Positions 40,745 to 49,978 of a DNA stretch of 60,157 nt are shown piece by piece. The position numbers and the translations under genes are program-made. The notes beneath the pieces were generated by a model. That model ran no database searches. It saw only the letters and a program-made list of their open reading frames with translations, and was not told the DNA's origin. Numbering within the stretch: the stretch's first letter is position 1; every line of letters begins with the position of its first letter. The stretch spans positions 64,481 through 124,637 of the forward strand of contig JAFXDC010000065.1 of assembly GCA_017516345.1 (NCBI GenBank). Direction: 5' to 3'. Source of the stretch: Clostridia bacterium. Lineage in GTDB: Bacteria; Bacillota; Clostridia; Christensenellales; QALW01.

Positions 40745-41923
40745 ATGTTTACTAAATATCTGAACATGCTACCCGATATTCAACGTCTGCCTGAGTTTGA
40801 CAATCCGAATTATCCGGGATGCGAGGCGATACTTTTTGACGGAGTACCTAGCGGAGGTAAGCAAACTAAGTTTTTTGCATATGTTGGCTTTCCGGAGGAT
40901 GCCAGCGCCGAAAATAAGGTGCCTGCGATGGTGCTTCAGCATGGTGGTGGTGGCTTTGCTTTTCCTGAATGGGTGCGCCAATGGACGAGCCGCGGTTATG
41001 CAGCCATAGCGATTTCAAATACGGGATATATTCCAAAGGAAAGGGGAAATCCTAATTTTTACGATCTGAACTGTTGGACACGCGAGACCGGTGAGGACTG
41101 GATATTGACTCCGGATAATAACACTACCGATATGGCAGTAGGAGAGCCCGATACGCAATGGCTATTTCACGCTATATTAAGCGGAATTCTGGCAAGAAAT
41201 ATCATGCTTGCGGATGAACGTGTTGACGGCCATGTTGGACTTACCGGCATTTCGTGGGGAGGAGTAATAACCTCTCTGACCATGGGATTCCAGCCTGATT
41301 TTGATTTTTTCATTCCGATATACGGTTGTGCATATCTGGGAGAGAGTGAAACATGGATGAAGAGATATTTTACCAAGCAGACCTGCACTCTTTGGGATGC
41401 TACAAAGCGTCTTGACAACGTTAAGGCGCCGATACTGTGGCTTAATTGGGCAGAGGACACTGCGTTTGATATCCGTACTAACAGTAAAAGCTATATGCAT
41501 ACAAAGGAGCATGCGATAATGGCCATGAGATATAATATGGGACATTCGCATGATCTTGGTTGGCTTCCGCCGGAGAGCTATCGTTTTGCAGATAATGTGC
41601 TTGGCAGAGGAGAGGGACTGACGAGGATACTTGACGCAGATATCAGCAACGGAAGTATTCGTCTTAAGCTGGAAATCCCTTCCGATGCAAGGTCTGTTAA
41701 GGCGGAGCTGCATTACATTACCGAGCCGCTTACATATTACAGCGCCGATGATAGCGTTAATTCTACCGTGCTTAAGACCCCATTTAAGCATAGCAAGGCG
41801 AGTGTTGAAGGGGATAACGTTTTTGCCGTTATTCCTGATGAGGCGGTGGAATTCTACGTTGAGGTGCTTACGGATTTTGGCCAAGGGGATTGCTCGACAA
41901 GTACCCCTCTTTTGCAAAAATAA
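40745..41923 (+). CDS. Alpha/beta hydrolase, acetyl-esterase or peptidase S9-like
   Basis: A 392-aa intracellular hydrolase with no signal peptide. The nucleophile elbow is GLTGISWGGVITS (GxSxG with Trp at the fourth position), preceded by the oxyanion region VLQHGGGGFAFPEW; WAEDTAFD and the later NMGHSH supply candidate acid and histidine. The C-terminal ~90 residues look like a beta-sandwich. Similar proteins in Clostridia and Bacteroidetes act as carbohydrate esterases. The start at 40745 is fixed by AAGGAG; a longer in-frame start lacks a site. Probably cotranscribed with the HAD phosphatase. Confidence 0.75.
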   Translation: MFTKYLNMLPDIQRLPEFDNPNYPGCEAILFDGVPSGGKQTKFFAYVGFPEDASAENKVPAMVLQHGGGGFAFPEWVRQWTSRGYAAIAISNTGYIPKERGNPNFYDLNCWTRETGEDWILTPDNNTTDMAVGEPDTQWLFHAILSGILARNIMLADERVDGHVGLTGISWGGVITSLTMGFQPDFDFFIPIYGCAYLGESETWMKRYFTKQTCTLWDATKRLDNVKAPILWLNWAEDTAFDIRTNSKSYMHTKEHAIMAMRYNMGHSHDLGWLPPESYRFADNVLGRGEGLTRILDADISNGSIRLKLEIPSDARSVKAELHYITEPLTYYSADDSVNSTVLKTPFKHSKASVEGDNVFAVIPDEAVEFYVEVLTDFGQGDCSTSTPLLQK

Positions 41924-41927
41924 CAAC

Positions 41928-41964
41928 AAAAAACGCAGTTTTTGCTTGCAAAAACTGCGTTTTT
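41928..41964 (+). terminator. Bidirectional terminator
   Basis: Perfect 17-bp arms AAAAACGCAGTTTTTGC / GCAAAAACTGCGTTTTT between convergent genes. Confidence 0.92.
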
Positions 41965-41977
41965 ATTTATAAATAGA

Positions 41978-43090
41978 TCAAGCGTTAAACATAAAGTATG
42001 AGCAAATGTAAAGTATCAACAAAAATCCAAAGTTAAACGCGCTGAATAAAAGTATATATTTTTTAATATTTTTATGATCTTGCTTATTATATTCTCTAAA
42101 GGTAATGAGGCTTGCCAATGAGGAGATAATGGTTCCTACTCCTCCTATGTTGACTCCCACAAGAAGTTGGTGTACGTCTACGTTGAAGCGCGATAAAAGC
42201 ACTGCAGTGGGCACATTGCTTATCGCTTGACAGCTTAACGTTGAAAACAGTAATGTATTTTGCCCCGCCAATGATTCGACAAGCTCTCTGACTGTGGGAA
42301 TTCGTGACATGTTTCCCGAGAAGACAAAAAATGCACAAAAGGTAAGCAACAACGGATAATCCACCTCAAGCAATGCTTTACGGTCCATTAGCATAAGTAC
42401 GGCCAGGACCACTATCAGTGCTGACCAATAGGGAATAATTCGAAATACTGCTACGATACATATTGCAAATAAGGCAAGATACGTCGCTGTTTTTGTTTTG
42501 CTGGTTCCGTAATCCTGCGGGCATTGCAGGGTCAGCGGCAACTTTTTTACAAATAAACAGCAGGTTACAATAAGTACGAAGCTGACTCCAAAAGGCAAAG
42601 ACATGGTTTTGAAAAAATCGGCATCACTTATACCAAAGTGAGAATAAAGATAAAGGTTTTGCGGATTTCCAAATGGGGTCAGCATACCTCCTAGGTTTGC
42701 CGCAAGGGTCTGCATCGTAAAGGTGAATGCCATGTATCTTCTGTTTCCGGTCTTATCAAGCGTATAAAACCCCAAGGGTAGAAAGGTCAGCAATGCCATA
42801 TCGTTTGCGATTATCATTGAGCCGATATAGGTGATGAATACCAAGGCAAGTATGGCACTTCTGAGATTGTGAAATATTGATATTATTTTTTGTGCCAAGG
42901 TGCGAAAAAAGGCGATGTTTTTTAGTGCAGAGATTACTGCCAGGGTGCAAAAAAGACACGATAGAGTGGACAGATCAAAGTATGCCAGGTATTCAGCATC
43001 CGGAGGTATAAAAAAGCAGGTTACCGTTGCGGCAATAAAAGCAATAATGACAACGGGATTGGATTTGATCAGATTTATAAGCTTATTCAT
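41978..43090 (-). CDS. SLC13/ArsB-CitM superfamily transporter
   Basis: A 370-aa protein with about ten membrane segments. Family motifs of the ion-transporter superfamily are ANDMALLTFLPLGFY and LAANLGGMLTPFGNPQNLYLY in the first half and VFSGNMSRIPTVRELV and CQAISNVPTAVLLSRF, IGGVGTIISSLASLI in the second; these hairpin motifs bind Na+ and anion in SLC13/CitMHS proteins. A dicarboxylate, arsenite or related anion is plausible. The start at 43090 has AGGCGA ahead. It is divergent from the LarA gene, so lactate or another hydroxy-acid is an attractive but unproven cargo. Confidence 0.78.
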   Translation of the reverse strand: MNKLINLIKSNPVVIIAFIAATVTCFFIPPDAEYLAYFDLSTLSCLFCTLAVISALKNIAFFRTLAQKIISIFHNLRSAILALVFITYIGSMIIANDMALLTFLPLGFYTLDKTGNRRYMAFTFTMQTLAANLGGMLTPFGNPQNLYLYSHFGISDADFFKTMSLPFGVSFVLIVTCCLFVKKLPLTLQCPQDYGTSKTKTATYLALFAICIVAVFRIIPYWSALIVVLAVLMLMDRKALLEVDYPLLLTFCAFFVFSGNMSRIPTVRELVESLAGQNTLLFSTLSCQAISNVPTAVLLSRFNVDVHQLLVGVNIGGVGTIISSLASLITFREYNKQDHKNIKKYILLFSAFNFGFLLILYICSYFMFNA

Positions 43091-43185
43091 ATATAATCGC
43101 CTTTTTCTGTAATGATACTGATTTTTGATCTTATTGATTATGTGACTGCTTTGATAAAAAGTCAAGCGGAAATTGTTCAATTTTA

Positions 43186-43213
43186 TTGCAAAATTGACAA
43201 AATACTATATAAT
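43186..43213 (+). promoter_or_regulatory. Promoter of LarA-family gene
   Basis: TTGCAA (43186-43191), 16-nt spacer and TATAAT (43208-43213), about 50 nt before the start codon. Confidence 0.5.
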
Positions 43214-43265
43214 ATATTTATTATATAGCGTCGTTGCAATCTAATGATAAGCAGAAGGGGTAGTT

Positions 43266-44528
43266 ATGCAAATAAAACTTCCGTATGGAAAAGGCCATAT
43301 TGTTGCCAACATTGATGAGAATAGATTGAATGCAATAATAACCAATAAAATAGAAATACAACCTGAAAAGGGAGCGGCAGAGGTGGAGCGCTCAATGAAT
43401 GAGTCGATAGGCTCAAGGCCGTTACATGAGCTTGCGGAGGGGAAGAAAAATGTGGTTATAATTGCAAGCGATCATACCCGTCCGGTTCCGAGTAAGATAA
43501 TTATGCCGTTAATGCTATCTGAAATAAGACGCGGGAATCCCGATGCCGATATCACTATATTAATTGCAACCGGATGCCACAGAGGAACGACACGGTCGGA
43601 GCTTGTGGAAAAATTTGGGGAAGAGATAGTAAATAGCGAAAGGATCGTGATACACGACTGTCAGGATGATGATATGCTTGTTGACATAGGTACCCTTCCG
43701 TCGGGAGGGAGACTCATCATCAATAAGCTTGCCGTGCAAGCTGATCTGTTGGTTGCCGAGGGTTTTATAGAGCCGCATTTTTTTGCAGGATTTTCGGGTG
43801 GAAGAAAAAGTGTTCTACCAGGCATTGCATCAAGAAAAACCGTGCATTATAATCATTGTGCAGAGTTTATAGCAAGCGAAAAAGCTCGATGCGGAATTCT
43901 TGAGGGCAATCCCATACATAACGATATGCTTTATGCGGCCAAGAAAGCGGGACTTGCGTATATAGTAAACGTGGTCATCAACAGTAGAAAGGAGATAATT
44001 GCGTCCTTTGCGGGAGACGTTGAGCAGGCTCATCTTGCGGGATGCGGCTATCTTGAGGAGCTTGCAAAAAGTGAGCCTTCTTATGCGGATATTGTAATAA
44101 GCACCAACAACGGATACCCTCTTGATCAAAATATATATCAAGCGGTAAAGGGTATGACAGCCGCTGAGGCCACCGCAAATGCGGGGGCGGTCATAATTAT
44201 GGTTGCAAAATGCGAGGACGGTCACGGTGGAGAAGGCTTTTTAAATACTTTTGATAACTGTTTGTCCGTTGATGAAATATATGACGCCATTTCCAAAGTG
44301 AAGGCTGAGGATACCGCTGTTGACCAGTGGCAATCTCAGGTTTTTGCCCGCGTACTTAAAAAGCATAAGGTCATACTTGTTTCTGATTGCGACGAGGATA
44401 CCGTTAAAAAGCTAAGGATGATACCTGCATGTGACATTGAGCATGCTTTGGAAATAGCAACGTCAATTAAGGGCAGTGATGCCAAAATAACCGTGATCCC
44501 GGAGGGGATAAGCAGTATAATCGTTTAG
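43266..44528 (+). CDS. larA: LarA family nickel-pincer lactate (2-hydroxyacid) racemase
   Basis: A 420-aa protein with LarA motifs: ASDHTRPVPSKI, ATGCHRGTTRSELVEKFG, FIEPHFFAGFSGGRKSVLPGI (the Lys that carries the nickel-pincer nucleotide in active LarA lies in this segment) and NGYPLDQNIYQAVKGM. LarA enzymes interconvert D- and L-lactate or related 2-hydroxyacids. They need LarB, LarC and LarE to make the cofactor; none of these is adjacent, so they must be elsewhere or the protein uses another route. The divergent anion transporter next door supports a role in hydroxy-acid use. The following CapA-like gene begins 14 nt later. Confidence 0.85.
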   Translation: MQIKLPYGKGHIVANIDENRLNAIITNKIEIQPEKGAAEVERSMNESIGSRPLHELAEGKKNVVIIASDHTRPVPSKIIMPLMLSEIRRGNPDADITILIATGCHRGTTRSELVEKFGEEIVNSERIVIHDCQDDDMLVDIGTLPSGGRLIINKLAVQADLLVAEGFIEPHFFAGFSGGRKSVLPGIASRKTVHYNHCAEFIASEKARCGILEGNPIHNDMLYAAKKAGLAYIVNVVINSRKEIIASFAGDVEQAHLAGCGYLEELAKSEPSYADIVISTNNGYPLDQNIYQAVKGMTAAEATANAGAVIIMVAKCEDGHGGEGFLNTFDNCLSVDEIYDAISKVKAEDTAVDQWQSQVFARVLKKHKVILVSDCDEDTVKKLRMIPACDIEHALEIATSIKGSDAKITVIPEGISSIIV

Positions 44529-44542
44529 GAGGATGGAGGCTT

Positions 44543-46255
44543 TTGAAAAAGAGAAAAATAATTGTCTTCGGCTTGGTGCTTGTAATGCTGATGTGCTTTT
44601 GTGCGTGTGATGTTAATGTCGCAGTAACTCCGCACGGTACAACGAGCTCAACGCCCGATGTAACGCCTACAACAGAACCTACTGCTACTCCGGAGCCTCT
44701 GCAAGAGATAACCAAAGCAGTAAACGAGATAGAGCTTTACGTTGGGGATAAATATCCGCTGGATGGCCTTTTTAAGGCATCGTTTGGCGGTATGGATATT
44801 AGTGCGGATTGCGATGCGTTTAAGATCGAAAACGGCGCTATTGAGGCTATTTTGCCCGGAAACGGAAACATTGTGGCGGTGGGAGAGCAAAATCCAAATG
44901 CTATGGCGGTAATAACCGTGAAGGTGTTCGCGCTTCCCCAAAAAGCCGTTACATTTTCTGCAGGCAGATTTCTTGCCATTAAGGCAGGGGAGTCTCAAAG
45001 GCTTACCTATAGCGTCCACCCAAGATACGAGGGCAGAGTGGAGCTTTCAGCAACGGGAGATATAACTCTCAGCGAGCAAGGCACGGTAAAGGGAGTAGCT
45101 AAGGGCTTCGGAGTGGTTACGGCGACGGTGGACGGAGAGTATGCGGGAGAGTGTGTGGTTGTGGTGAACGATAAAGAAAATCTTTTGCCGCTCGATGCAA
45201 TAGCAGAGCCCGAATTCTCCATCGAGGATGGCATATTAAAGCGAGAGTATAATGACGGCGAAGGCGCGGTAATAATGCTTACAGGGGACATAATGTGTCT
45301 TTCTGCACAGCAAAATGCCGCCAAAAAGGCCGGGGAATACGATTTTTCTCCATCTTTTAAATACGTTAAGGAGTACTTTGATACTGCGGATCTTGTAATA
45401 GGTAATTTGGAGAGCACGCTTTCGGTCACTCATCCGTATGCTAATGAGAAGAAAAACGTGGATGGAATGCCCAACTGCAACGGACAGTCCACCATACTTG
45501 ATGCGCTTCGTTATGCCGGGTACGACGTTGTTGTTACCGCTAACAATCACTCTCTTGATGCAAACGAATTGGGACTTTATCAGACTCTTGAGAGATTGGA
45601 GTATTATAAGCTCGCATCGGTAGGTACGTATACGGGCAGAGAGGACAGATTTATAATTGCCGATATCAACGGAATAAGGGTGGCATTTCTTGCCTATACC
45701 GAGATAATGAACAAAAGAGAAAGTGTCAGCGTTGAAAAATATGCTCAAATTATTGGAGAATACAGCAAGGGAAACGTTGAGCGGGATTGTGCCGCAGCCA
45801 GAGAGGCGGGAGCCGAGTACATCATAGCCTATATGCACTGGGGCAAGGAGAATACTCACGAAGTAACCTCGCGCCAGCAGAGGCAGGCTAAGGAGATGGC
45901 GAATGCGGGGGTCGATCTTATAGCCGGCTCGCATCCGCATTGCCTGCAAAACGCAACGACCGTCATTGCGGATGACGGCCGTGAGGTATTTTGTATATAT
46001 TCACTTGGTAATTTCGTATCATCCATGAGCAAGGATATCAACAACGATACTATTATATTGCGTGTTGAGCTGGTGCGTGACGGAGATAAGATAAAGTTGA
46101 AGGATTCGGGCTATATTGCCTGCAAGGTCATGGGATATGACAACAAGCGATTTGTGATCTTGCCGTGTGATATGATATCCTCATCGTATTTAAAGGATGC
46201 TTCAAGCAGGATCGATGCGATATTTCAAGATAATTTAAAAAGGATCAACAATTGA
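44543..46255 (+). CDS. CapA-like metallophosphatase lipoprotein with Ig-like domains
   Basis: A 570-aa lipoprotein (signal peptide ending CFCAC). Two Big2-like beta domains span about residues 45-210 (EIELYVGDKYPLDGLFKAS..., VTFSAGRFLAIKAGESQRLTYSVHPRYEG...). The rest is a PGA_cap/CapA domain: MLTGDIMCLS, LVIGNLESTLS, VVVTANNHSLDANELGLYQTLERL, IAYMHWGKE and LIAGSHPHCLQ, which supply the metal ligands. CapA proteins act in poly-gamma-glutamate capsule systems, but many, like this one without pgsBC, are lone surface enzymes. Translation begins at TTG after GGAGG; ATG at 44533 is out of frame. Confidence 0.85.
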   Translation: MKKRKIIVFGLVLVMLMCFCACDVNVAVTPHGTTSSTPDVTPTTEPTATPEPLQEITKAVNEIELYVGDKYPLDGLFKASFGGMDISADCDAFKIENGAIEAILPGNGNIVAVGEQNPNAMAVITVKVFALPQKAVTFSAGRFLAIKAGESQRLTYSVHPRYEGRVELSATGDITLSEQGTVKGVAKGFGVVTATVDGEYAGECVVVVNDKENLLPLDAIAEPEFSIEDGILKREYNDGEGAVIMLTGDIMCLSAQQNAAKKAGEYDFSPSFKYVKEYFDTADLVIGNLESTLSVTHPYANEKKNVDGMPNCNGQSTILDALRYAGYDVVVTANNHSLDANELGLYQTLERLEYYKLASVGTYTGREDRFIIADINGIRVAFLAYTEIMNKRESVSVEKYAQIIGEYSKGNVERDCAAAREAGAEYIIAYMHWGKENTHEVTSRQQRQAKEMANAGVDLIAGSHPHCLQNATTVIADDGREVFCIYSLGNFVSSMSKDINNDTIILRVELVRDGDKIKLKDSGYIACKVMGYDNKRFVILPCDMISSSYLKDASSRIDAIFQDNLKRINN

Positions 46256-46261
46256 TAAAAA

Positions 46262-46299
46262 GACCCCGCCGTGGAGGAAGTCACGGTGGGGTCATTTTG
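46262..46299 (+). terminator. Terminator between convergent genes
   Basis: Arms GACCCCGCCGTG / CACGGTGGGGTC (one G-U) with an 8-nt loop, followed by ATTTT. Confidence 0.75.
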
Positions 46300-47166
46300 C
46301 TATTTAAGTCTGCAGGTATATTTGTCGATTAAGAAGCAGGGGCGGTAGGAGAGCTTTGCCTTGCGTAAGCCCTCTATACCGAGGTCCTCACATCGGTTTA
46401 CGTATTTGCAATCGGGGAATAAATGGCTCAAGGTGTCTCGGTTTATGACCTGGAACAGACCGTTATATTCCGGGGATGCCTTTTCAATAAGTATAACAAC
46501 GTCATTACCTATTCTTTCGCCGATGCTAAATGCAGTCACATTGCCATCTTGAAGGATCACGCCTGCCTGAATATTTAATTCATTATAATGCATTAATGCT
46601 TTTTTTATAGCTTCACTCTCGGCGGCATCTCCGTTATCGCTGGTTTCGAGCCATTTTTGTTGTAGGGTCATACATGCATCAAGGTACTCATCTGTATAAG
46701 CTGCAAATTCGTAGCTGTGGTTTCTGCAAAAGGTGTTAACGTGATTTTTCTTTTGGTGATATTTTTTTCCTGCCAGGTTGATGAGGTCCTGAACAATATA
46801 GACATATTCGCTATCTTCTCTGTTTAATTCGAACTCAAATTTATCTGGGAAATATTTGTTGATGGCGGTAATGATCTCGGGACAAGCGTAATGAATGCAT
46901 AGGTCGCCGTTTGAAAGCTTAATCATTTCGTTTATAGCCGGCACTATTGACTCCTGATCGCGGAGGATGGGGGCTACAAAAAACGTCTCGTCCTTAGGGC
47001 ACGCGGTGAAGAGAAGATAGTCATCGCGAACGCATATTCTTGTTTTATAGGACTCTTGCCACATGAAACCTTGGGCGAAAGAAAATTTGCTGTTGGGGCC
47101 GTATATTGGGAAGGCATTATATATATCCTTATGCTTTAGTTGGAGCGGCTCGAAATTTATTTCCAC
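46300..47166 (-). CDS. DUF2156 family (FPP/Fem-like aminoacyl transferase) protein
   Basis: A 288-aa protein resembling the soluble part of lysyl-phosphatidylglycerol synthases (LPG_synthase_C, DUF2156), built from two GNAT-like folds. Traces include FSFAQGFMWQESYKTRICVRDDYLLF, KKNHVNTFCRNHSYEF, GVILQDGNVTAFSIGERIGNDVVILIEKASPEYNGLFQVINRDTLSHLF and NRCEDLGIEGLRKAKLSYRP, which are common to clostridial DUF2156 proteins. The membrane part is missing, so a role in lipid lysylation is unlikely; acyl-transfer from tRNA or CoA is inferred. The GTG start at 47166 is preceded by AAGAAGG; upstream ATG codons in frame have no site. Confidence 0.75.
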   Translation of the reverse strand: MEINFEPLQLKHKDIYNAFPIYGPNSKFSFAQGFMWQESYKTRICVRDDYLLFTACPKDETFFVAPILRDQESIVPAINEMIKLSNGDLCIHYACPEIITAINKYFPDKFEFELNREDSEYVYIVQDLINLAGKKYHQKKNHVNTFCRNHSYEFAAYTDEYLDACMTLQQKWLETSDNGDAAESEAIKKALMHYNELNIQAGVILQDGNVTAFSIGERIGNDVVILIEKASPEYNGLFQVINRDTLSHLFPDCKYVNRCEDLGIEGLRKAKLSYRPCFLIDKYTCRLK

Positions 47167-47366
47167 TTTTTTGACCTTCTTTATATTATAAATAATGCAT
47201 TTTATAATTAATTTATGTTTCCGATTGATTATAATTGAAATCACTTCTTTTAGCAAGCGAAAATGTCATAGGCAAAACTGAAAAAACGGTGTTAGCTGTG
47301 ATTTTGCAGCCGTACAATGCTTATAATAATTCCGGAAGCTTGAATAGCTCCGGTCTCGAGCAACAA

Positions 47367-47397
47367 AAAGCCGCCCATGTAATGCTGAGCGGCTTTG
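47367..47397 (-). terminator. Terminator of thiT
   Basis: Minus strand AAAGCCGC / GCGGCTTT with a 14-nt loop, followed by TTGTTG. Confidence 0.7.
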
Positions 47398-47426
47398 TAG
47401 ATGGTGTTTGAGTAAAGGTGTACGGA

Positions 47427-48065
47427 TTATTCCCCCAAAAGCTTTCTGAGGGGCTTTGTAGCGTAAACGGCAACTGCGCCGATCACCGTAATAATAAGCT
47501 CGGGGATCATATAACAACCGTTATAGATCAGCGAATACATGCACGCAAGACCGTTGCCCGAGAAGTTATCCAGCACAGCCTTGCACAGCTCGGGAGCAAC
47601 CGTTACAAATGCTTCGGGATCGCTGAAGAACCATTCGGCATATCCGCCCCAAAGAATTGCTCCGCTTGCAAAATGAGCCGCATAACGAAGCAAAACTGCC
47701 ACCGCGGCTCCCAATATTAATGCCGCATAACGGCTTTTTATCACGTTTTTGAAGATGCCACCAAGGCCGAGCACGGTAAATGCGACTATGTAATCAAGCA
47801 CCGCCATATATACCACGTTTATTCCGTCAAGTCCTGCGAATGCCTGGCTCATGGTGGCACCGAGTATCATTTGCAAAAGTGCACCGCTCAGCGCAGTAAG
47901 TAAGCCCCATTTGGTGCCGTACATAAATGCAACTATGATTATCGGCAGCATGGAGAATAGGGTAATAGAGCCGCCCCAGGGCATTTCCCAGAGCTTGAGC
48001 ATGGAGAGAATGGTGGCGAGCGCCAGCATTACTGCGCTTACCACGAGCTTTTTGGTTTTGGTCAT
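47427..48065 (-). CDS. thiT: ThiT, thiamine-specific S component of an ECF transporter
   Basis: A 212-aa protein with six membrane segments. LKLWEMPWGGSITLFSMLPIIIVAFMYGTKWGLLTALSGALLQMILG is the ThiT hallmark (loop 1, aromatic thiamine site). LRYAAHFASGAILWGGYAEWFF, a second conserved patch with His and Trp, contributes to thiamine binding. It works with a shared EcfA/A'/T module encoded elsewhere. A TPP riboswitch with an intrinsic terminator precedes it, confirming thiamine. The ATG at 48065 follows AGAGGT. Confidence 0.93.
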   Translation of the reverse strand: MTKTKKLVVSAVMLALATILSMLKLWEMPWGGSITLFSMLPIIIVAFMYGTKWGLLTALSGALLQMILGATMSQAFAGLDGINVVYMAVLDYIVAFTVLGLGGIFKNVIKSRYAALILGAAVAVLLRYAAHFASGAILWGGYAEWFFSDPEAFVTVAPELCKAVLDNFSGNGLACMYSLIYNGCYMIPELIITVIGAVAVYATKPLRKLLGE

Positions 48066-48110
48066 AACAATACCTCTTTTCAAAATATTTTTTTGAATAA
48101 GTCGGCATTA

Positions 48111-48138
48111 AAAAAGTCCGTACGGACACCGTACGGAC
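48111..48138 (-). terminator. Riboswitch-controlled terminator before thiT
   Basis: Minus strand GTCCGTACGG / CCGTACGGAC with a 3-nt loop, then TTTTTT. It lies between the TPP aptamer and thiT and is the expression platform. Confidence 0.9.
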
Positions 48139-48149
48139 GAATACTTCTT

Positions 48150-48248
48150 GACTTTATCTTCCTACGATGGCATTACCCATATCAGGTTAAAGGGTCAAAA
48201 GCAGTATAGCTTTAATCTCAGCCGAATTCCTTCAGCACCCCTGACTTA
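48150..48248 (-). promoter_or_regulatory. TPP riboswitch (thi box)
   Basis: On the minus strand the aptamer reads AGTCAGGGGTGCTGA, then CGGCTGAGA, then ACCCTTTAACCTGAT, then GGTAATGCC and GTAGGAAG, in the order and spacing of the TPP riboswitch. TPP binding would favour the terminator at 48111 and shut off thiT. Confidence 0.95.
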
Positions 48249-48376
48249 TTCAATTGATTGTATTATAATTATTCGCATGCTCTTTGTCAAATATTTTTTT
48301 ACAAATCATATGTTATTTATTATTGAAATTAATATTGCGGTGTGATATAATGGTAAAAACAGCATTTGGAGTATTT

Positions 48377-49030
48377 ATGAAACAAAAGGTAATTGAGCTT
48401 ATTGAAAAGCATAGAATAATCGCAATTTTAAGAGGGATCCATAAAGAGGATCTGTTGCCGTTGAGTGAAGCTTTATATCAGGGTGGTATCAGATTGCTTG
48501 AAGTTACCTACAGCAATCATTCCCTACAGTCCGACGAGGATACCGCCGACCTTATTAAGCTGTTGTCGGAAAACATGAAAAACAAAATGGAGATCGGAGC
48601 GGGTACGGTGCTTACCGAAAAGCAGGTGCGCTTCACGCATGACGCAGGTGGCAGCTTTATTATTTCTCCAAACACCGATGGAACCGTTATAAAGGAGACC
48701 TTAAGGCTTGGAATGGTATCCATTCCCGGTGCATTGACTCCCACTGAGGTGGTTGCCGCACATAATTATGGGGCGGATTTGGTCAAGCTTTTTCCCGTAA
48801 CCAGTCTTGGCACGGAATATATTAAGGCGATAAGATCACCGCTTGCGAATATCAAGCTTCTGGCGGTAGGCGGAGTTGATCTGAATAATATAAACGAGTA
48901 TTTGCGTGCCGGTGCTTGCGGTGTTGGTATAGGAGCGTGCATCGCCGATAAAGGCATGATACGGCAAAAGAATTGGGAAGGAATAGCAAAATTAGCGCGC
49001 GCCTTCACGGAAAGAGTGGAAAATGAGTAA
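48377..49030 (+). CDS. KDPG/KDPGal-type aldolase (Eda family)
   Basis: A 217-aa class I aldolase of the Eda/DgoA family. IIAILRGIHKED begins the barrel, LLEVTYSN holds the catalytic Glu, MEIGAGTVLT and FIISPNTDG follow, and the Schiff-base lysine is in ADLVKLFPVTSLG. It cleaves 2-keto-3-deoxy-6-phosphogluconate or -galactonate to pyruvate and glyceraldehyde 3-phosphate. Because it overlaps the DgoK-like kinase gene by 8 nt, the galactonate-type substrate is favoured. Start at 48377 has GGAG. Confidence 0.88.
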   Translation: MKQKVIELIEKHRIIAILRGIHKEDLLPLSEALYQGGIRLLEVTYSNHSLQSDEDTADLIKLLSENMKNKMEIGAGTVLTEKQVRFTHDAGGSFIISPNTDGTVIKETLRLGMVSIPGALTPTEVVAAHNYGADLVKLFPVTSLGTEYIKAIRSPLANIKLLAVGGVDLNNINEYLRAGACGVGIGACIADKGMIRQKNWEGIAKLARAFTERVENE

Positions 49031-49952
49031 TTTTTTAACCATTGACGGCGGAACGACCAATACGCGTGTGTATCTTATTAAAAATGATCTTTTGGCGGAT
49101 AGTGTTGCACTGAACGTTGGGGCAAGGAGTGCAATTGAGGATAAGATGATCCTGAAAAACGCTATCAAAAATGCCATAGATAAGCTTTTGTCTGCCCATT
49201 CCCTTGGAGCAAATGACGTTAAAGCGATACTTGCTTCGGGAATGATAACCAGCGAGTCCGGACTTATGCCGATAGAGCATATATCTCTGCCCGTAGGCGT
49301 GCATGAATTGGCGGAGGCAATTAAATGCTACTGCTTTAATGAAATTACGCCAATTCCGTTCTACTTCGTTCCCGGTGTCAAAATCGTATCGGATAAGCTT
49401 GAGGATGCCGATATGATCAGGGGCGAGGAGACCGAGATCATGGGTATTATTCAGGGTGACGGTATATACGTTTTGGAGGGATCGCATTCCAAAATAATCA
49501 AGGTGAAAGATGGCAGGATAGTGGACTTCAATACCATGCTGACAGGGGAGATGATCTCCTCATTATCTGAGCACACGATATTGAAGGATTCGCTTAGGCT
49601 TGATAAGAGCTGTCTTGACAGGGAGCATCTTAAAAGAGGCTTTGAATATGCGCGCAAAAACGGTCTGAATGAGGCGCTGTTTAAAACAAGGGTGCTGAAG
49701 AATTTGTTTGGTGCCGATTACGACTTGACGTATAGCTTTTTCTTGGGGGCCATCCTTCAGGGCGAGGTGAATGCGATATTGTGCATGGGTGCTGAAAAAG
49801 TGGTAATTTCGGGGCAAAAGCAAATTAAGATGGCGGTGGCAATGCTTCTTGAGGAATGCGGTCTTGAAGTTACTGTGGTCCCCGAGGAAGAGGTGGGGCT
49901 TTCGGTAGTGAAGGGTATAATCGGTATTTTTAAGCACAAATACGGTGAATGA
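49023..49952 (+). CDS. dgoK: 2-dehydro-3-deoxygalactonokinase (DgoK-like)
   Basis: A 309-aa kinase. The ATP-loop is FLTIDGGTTNTRVYLI (residues 4-19), followed by AILASGMITSESGL, SLPVGVHELA, FVPGVKIV and MIRGEETEIMGI, all typical of DgoK. It phosphorylates 2-keto-3-deoxygalactonate at C6, feeding the aldolase encoded just upstream (8-nt overlap). No galactonate dehydratase is visible in the window, so the keto-acid may come from another pathway such as hexuronate or polysaccharide lyase products. Confidence 0.87.
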   Translation: MSNFLTIDGGTTNTRVYLIKNDLLADSVALNVGARSAIEDKMILKNAIKNAIDKLLSAHSLGANDVKAILASGMITSESGLMPIEHISLPVGVHELAEAIKCYCFNEITPIPFYFVPGVKIVSDKLEDADMIRGEETEIMGIIQGDGIYVLEGSHSKIIKVKDGRIVDFNTMLTGEMISSLSEHTILKDSLRLDKSCLDREHLKRGFEYARKNGLNEALFKTRVLKNLFGADYDLTYSFFLGAILQGEVNAILCMGAEKVVISGQKQIKMAVAMLLEECGLEVTVVPEEEVGLSVVKGIIGIFKHKYGE

Positions 49953-49978
49953 TAAATCTTGATCCAGGAGATGATATA

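Noticed and set aside
41177-41929. Minus-strand open frame of 250 codons opposite the alpha/beta hydrolase
   Set aside because: Shadow of the real gene; its start lies inside the terminator-proximal end and lacks signals.
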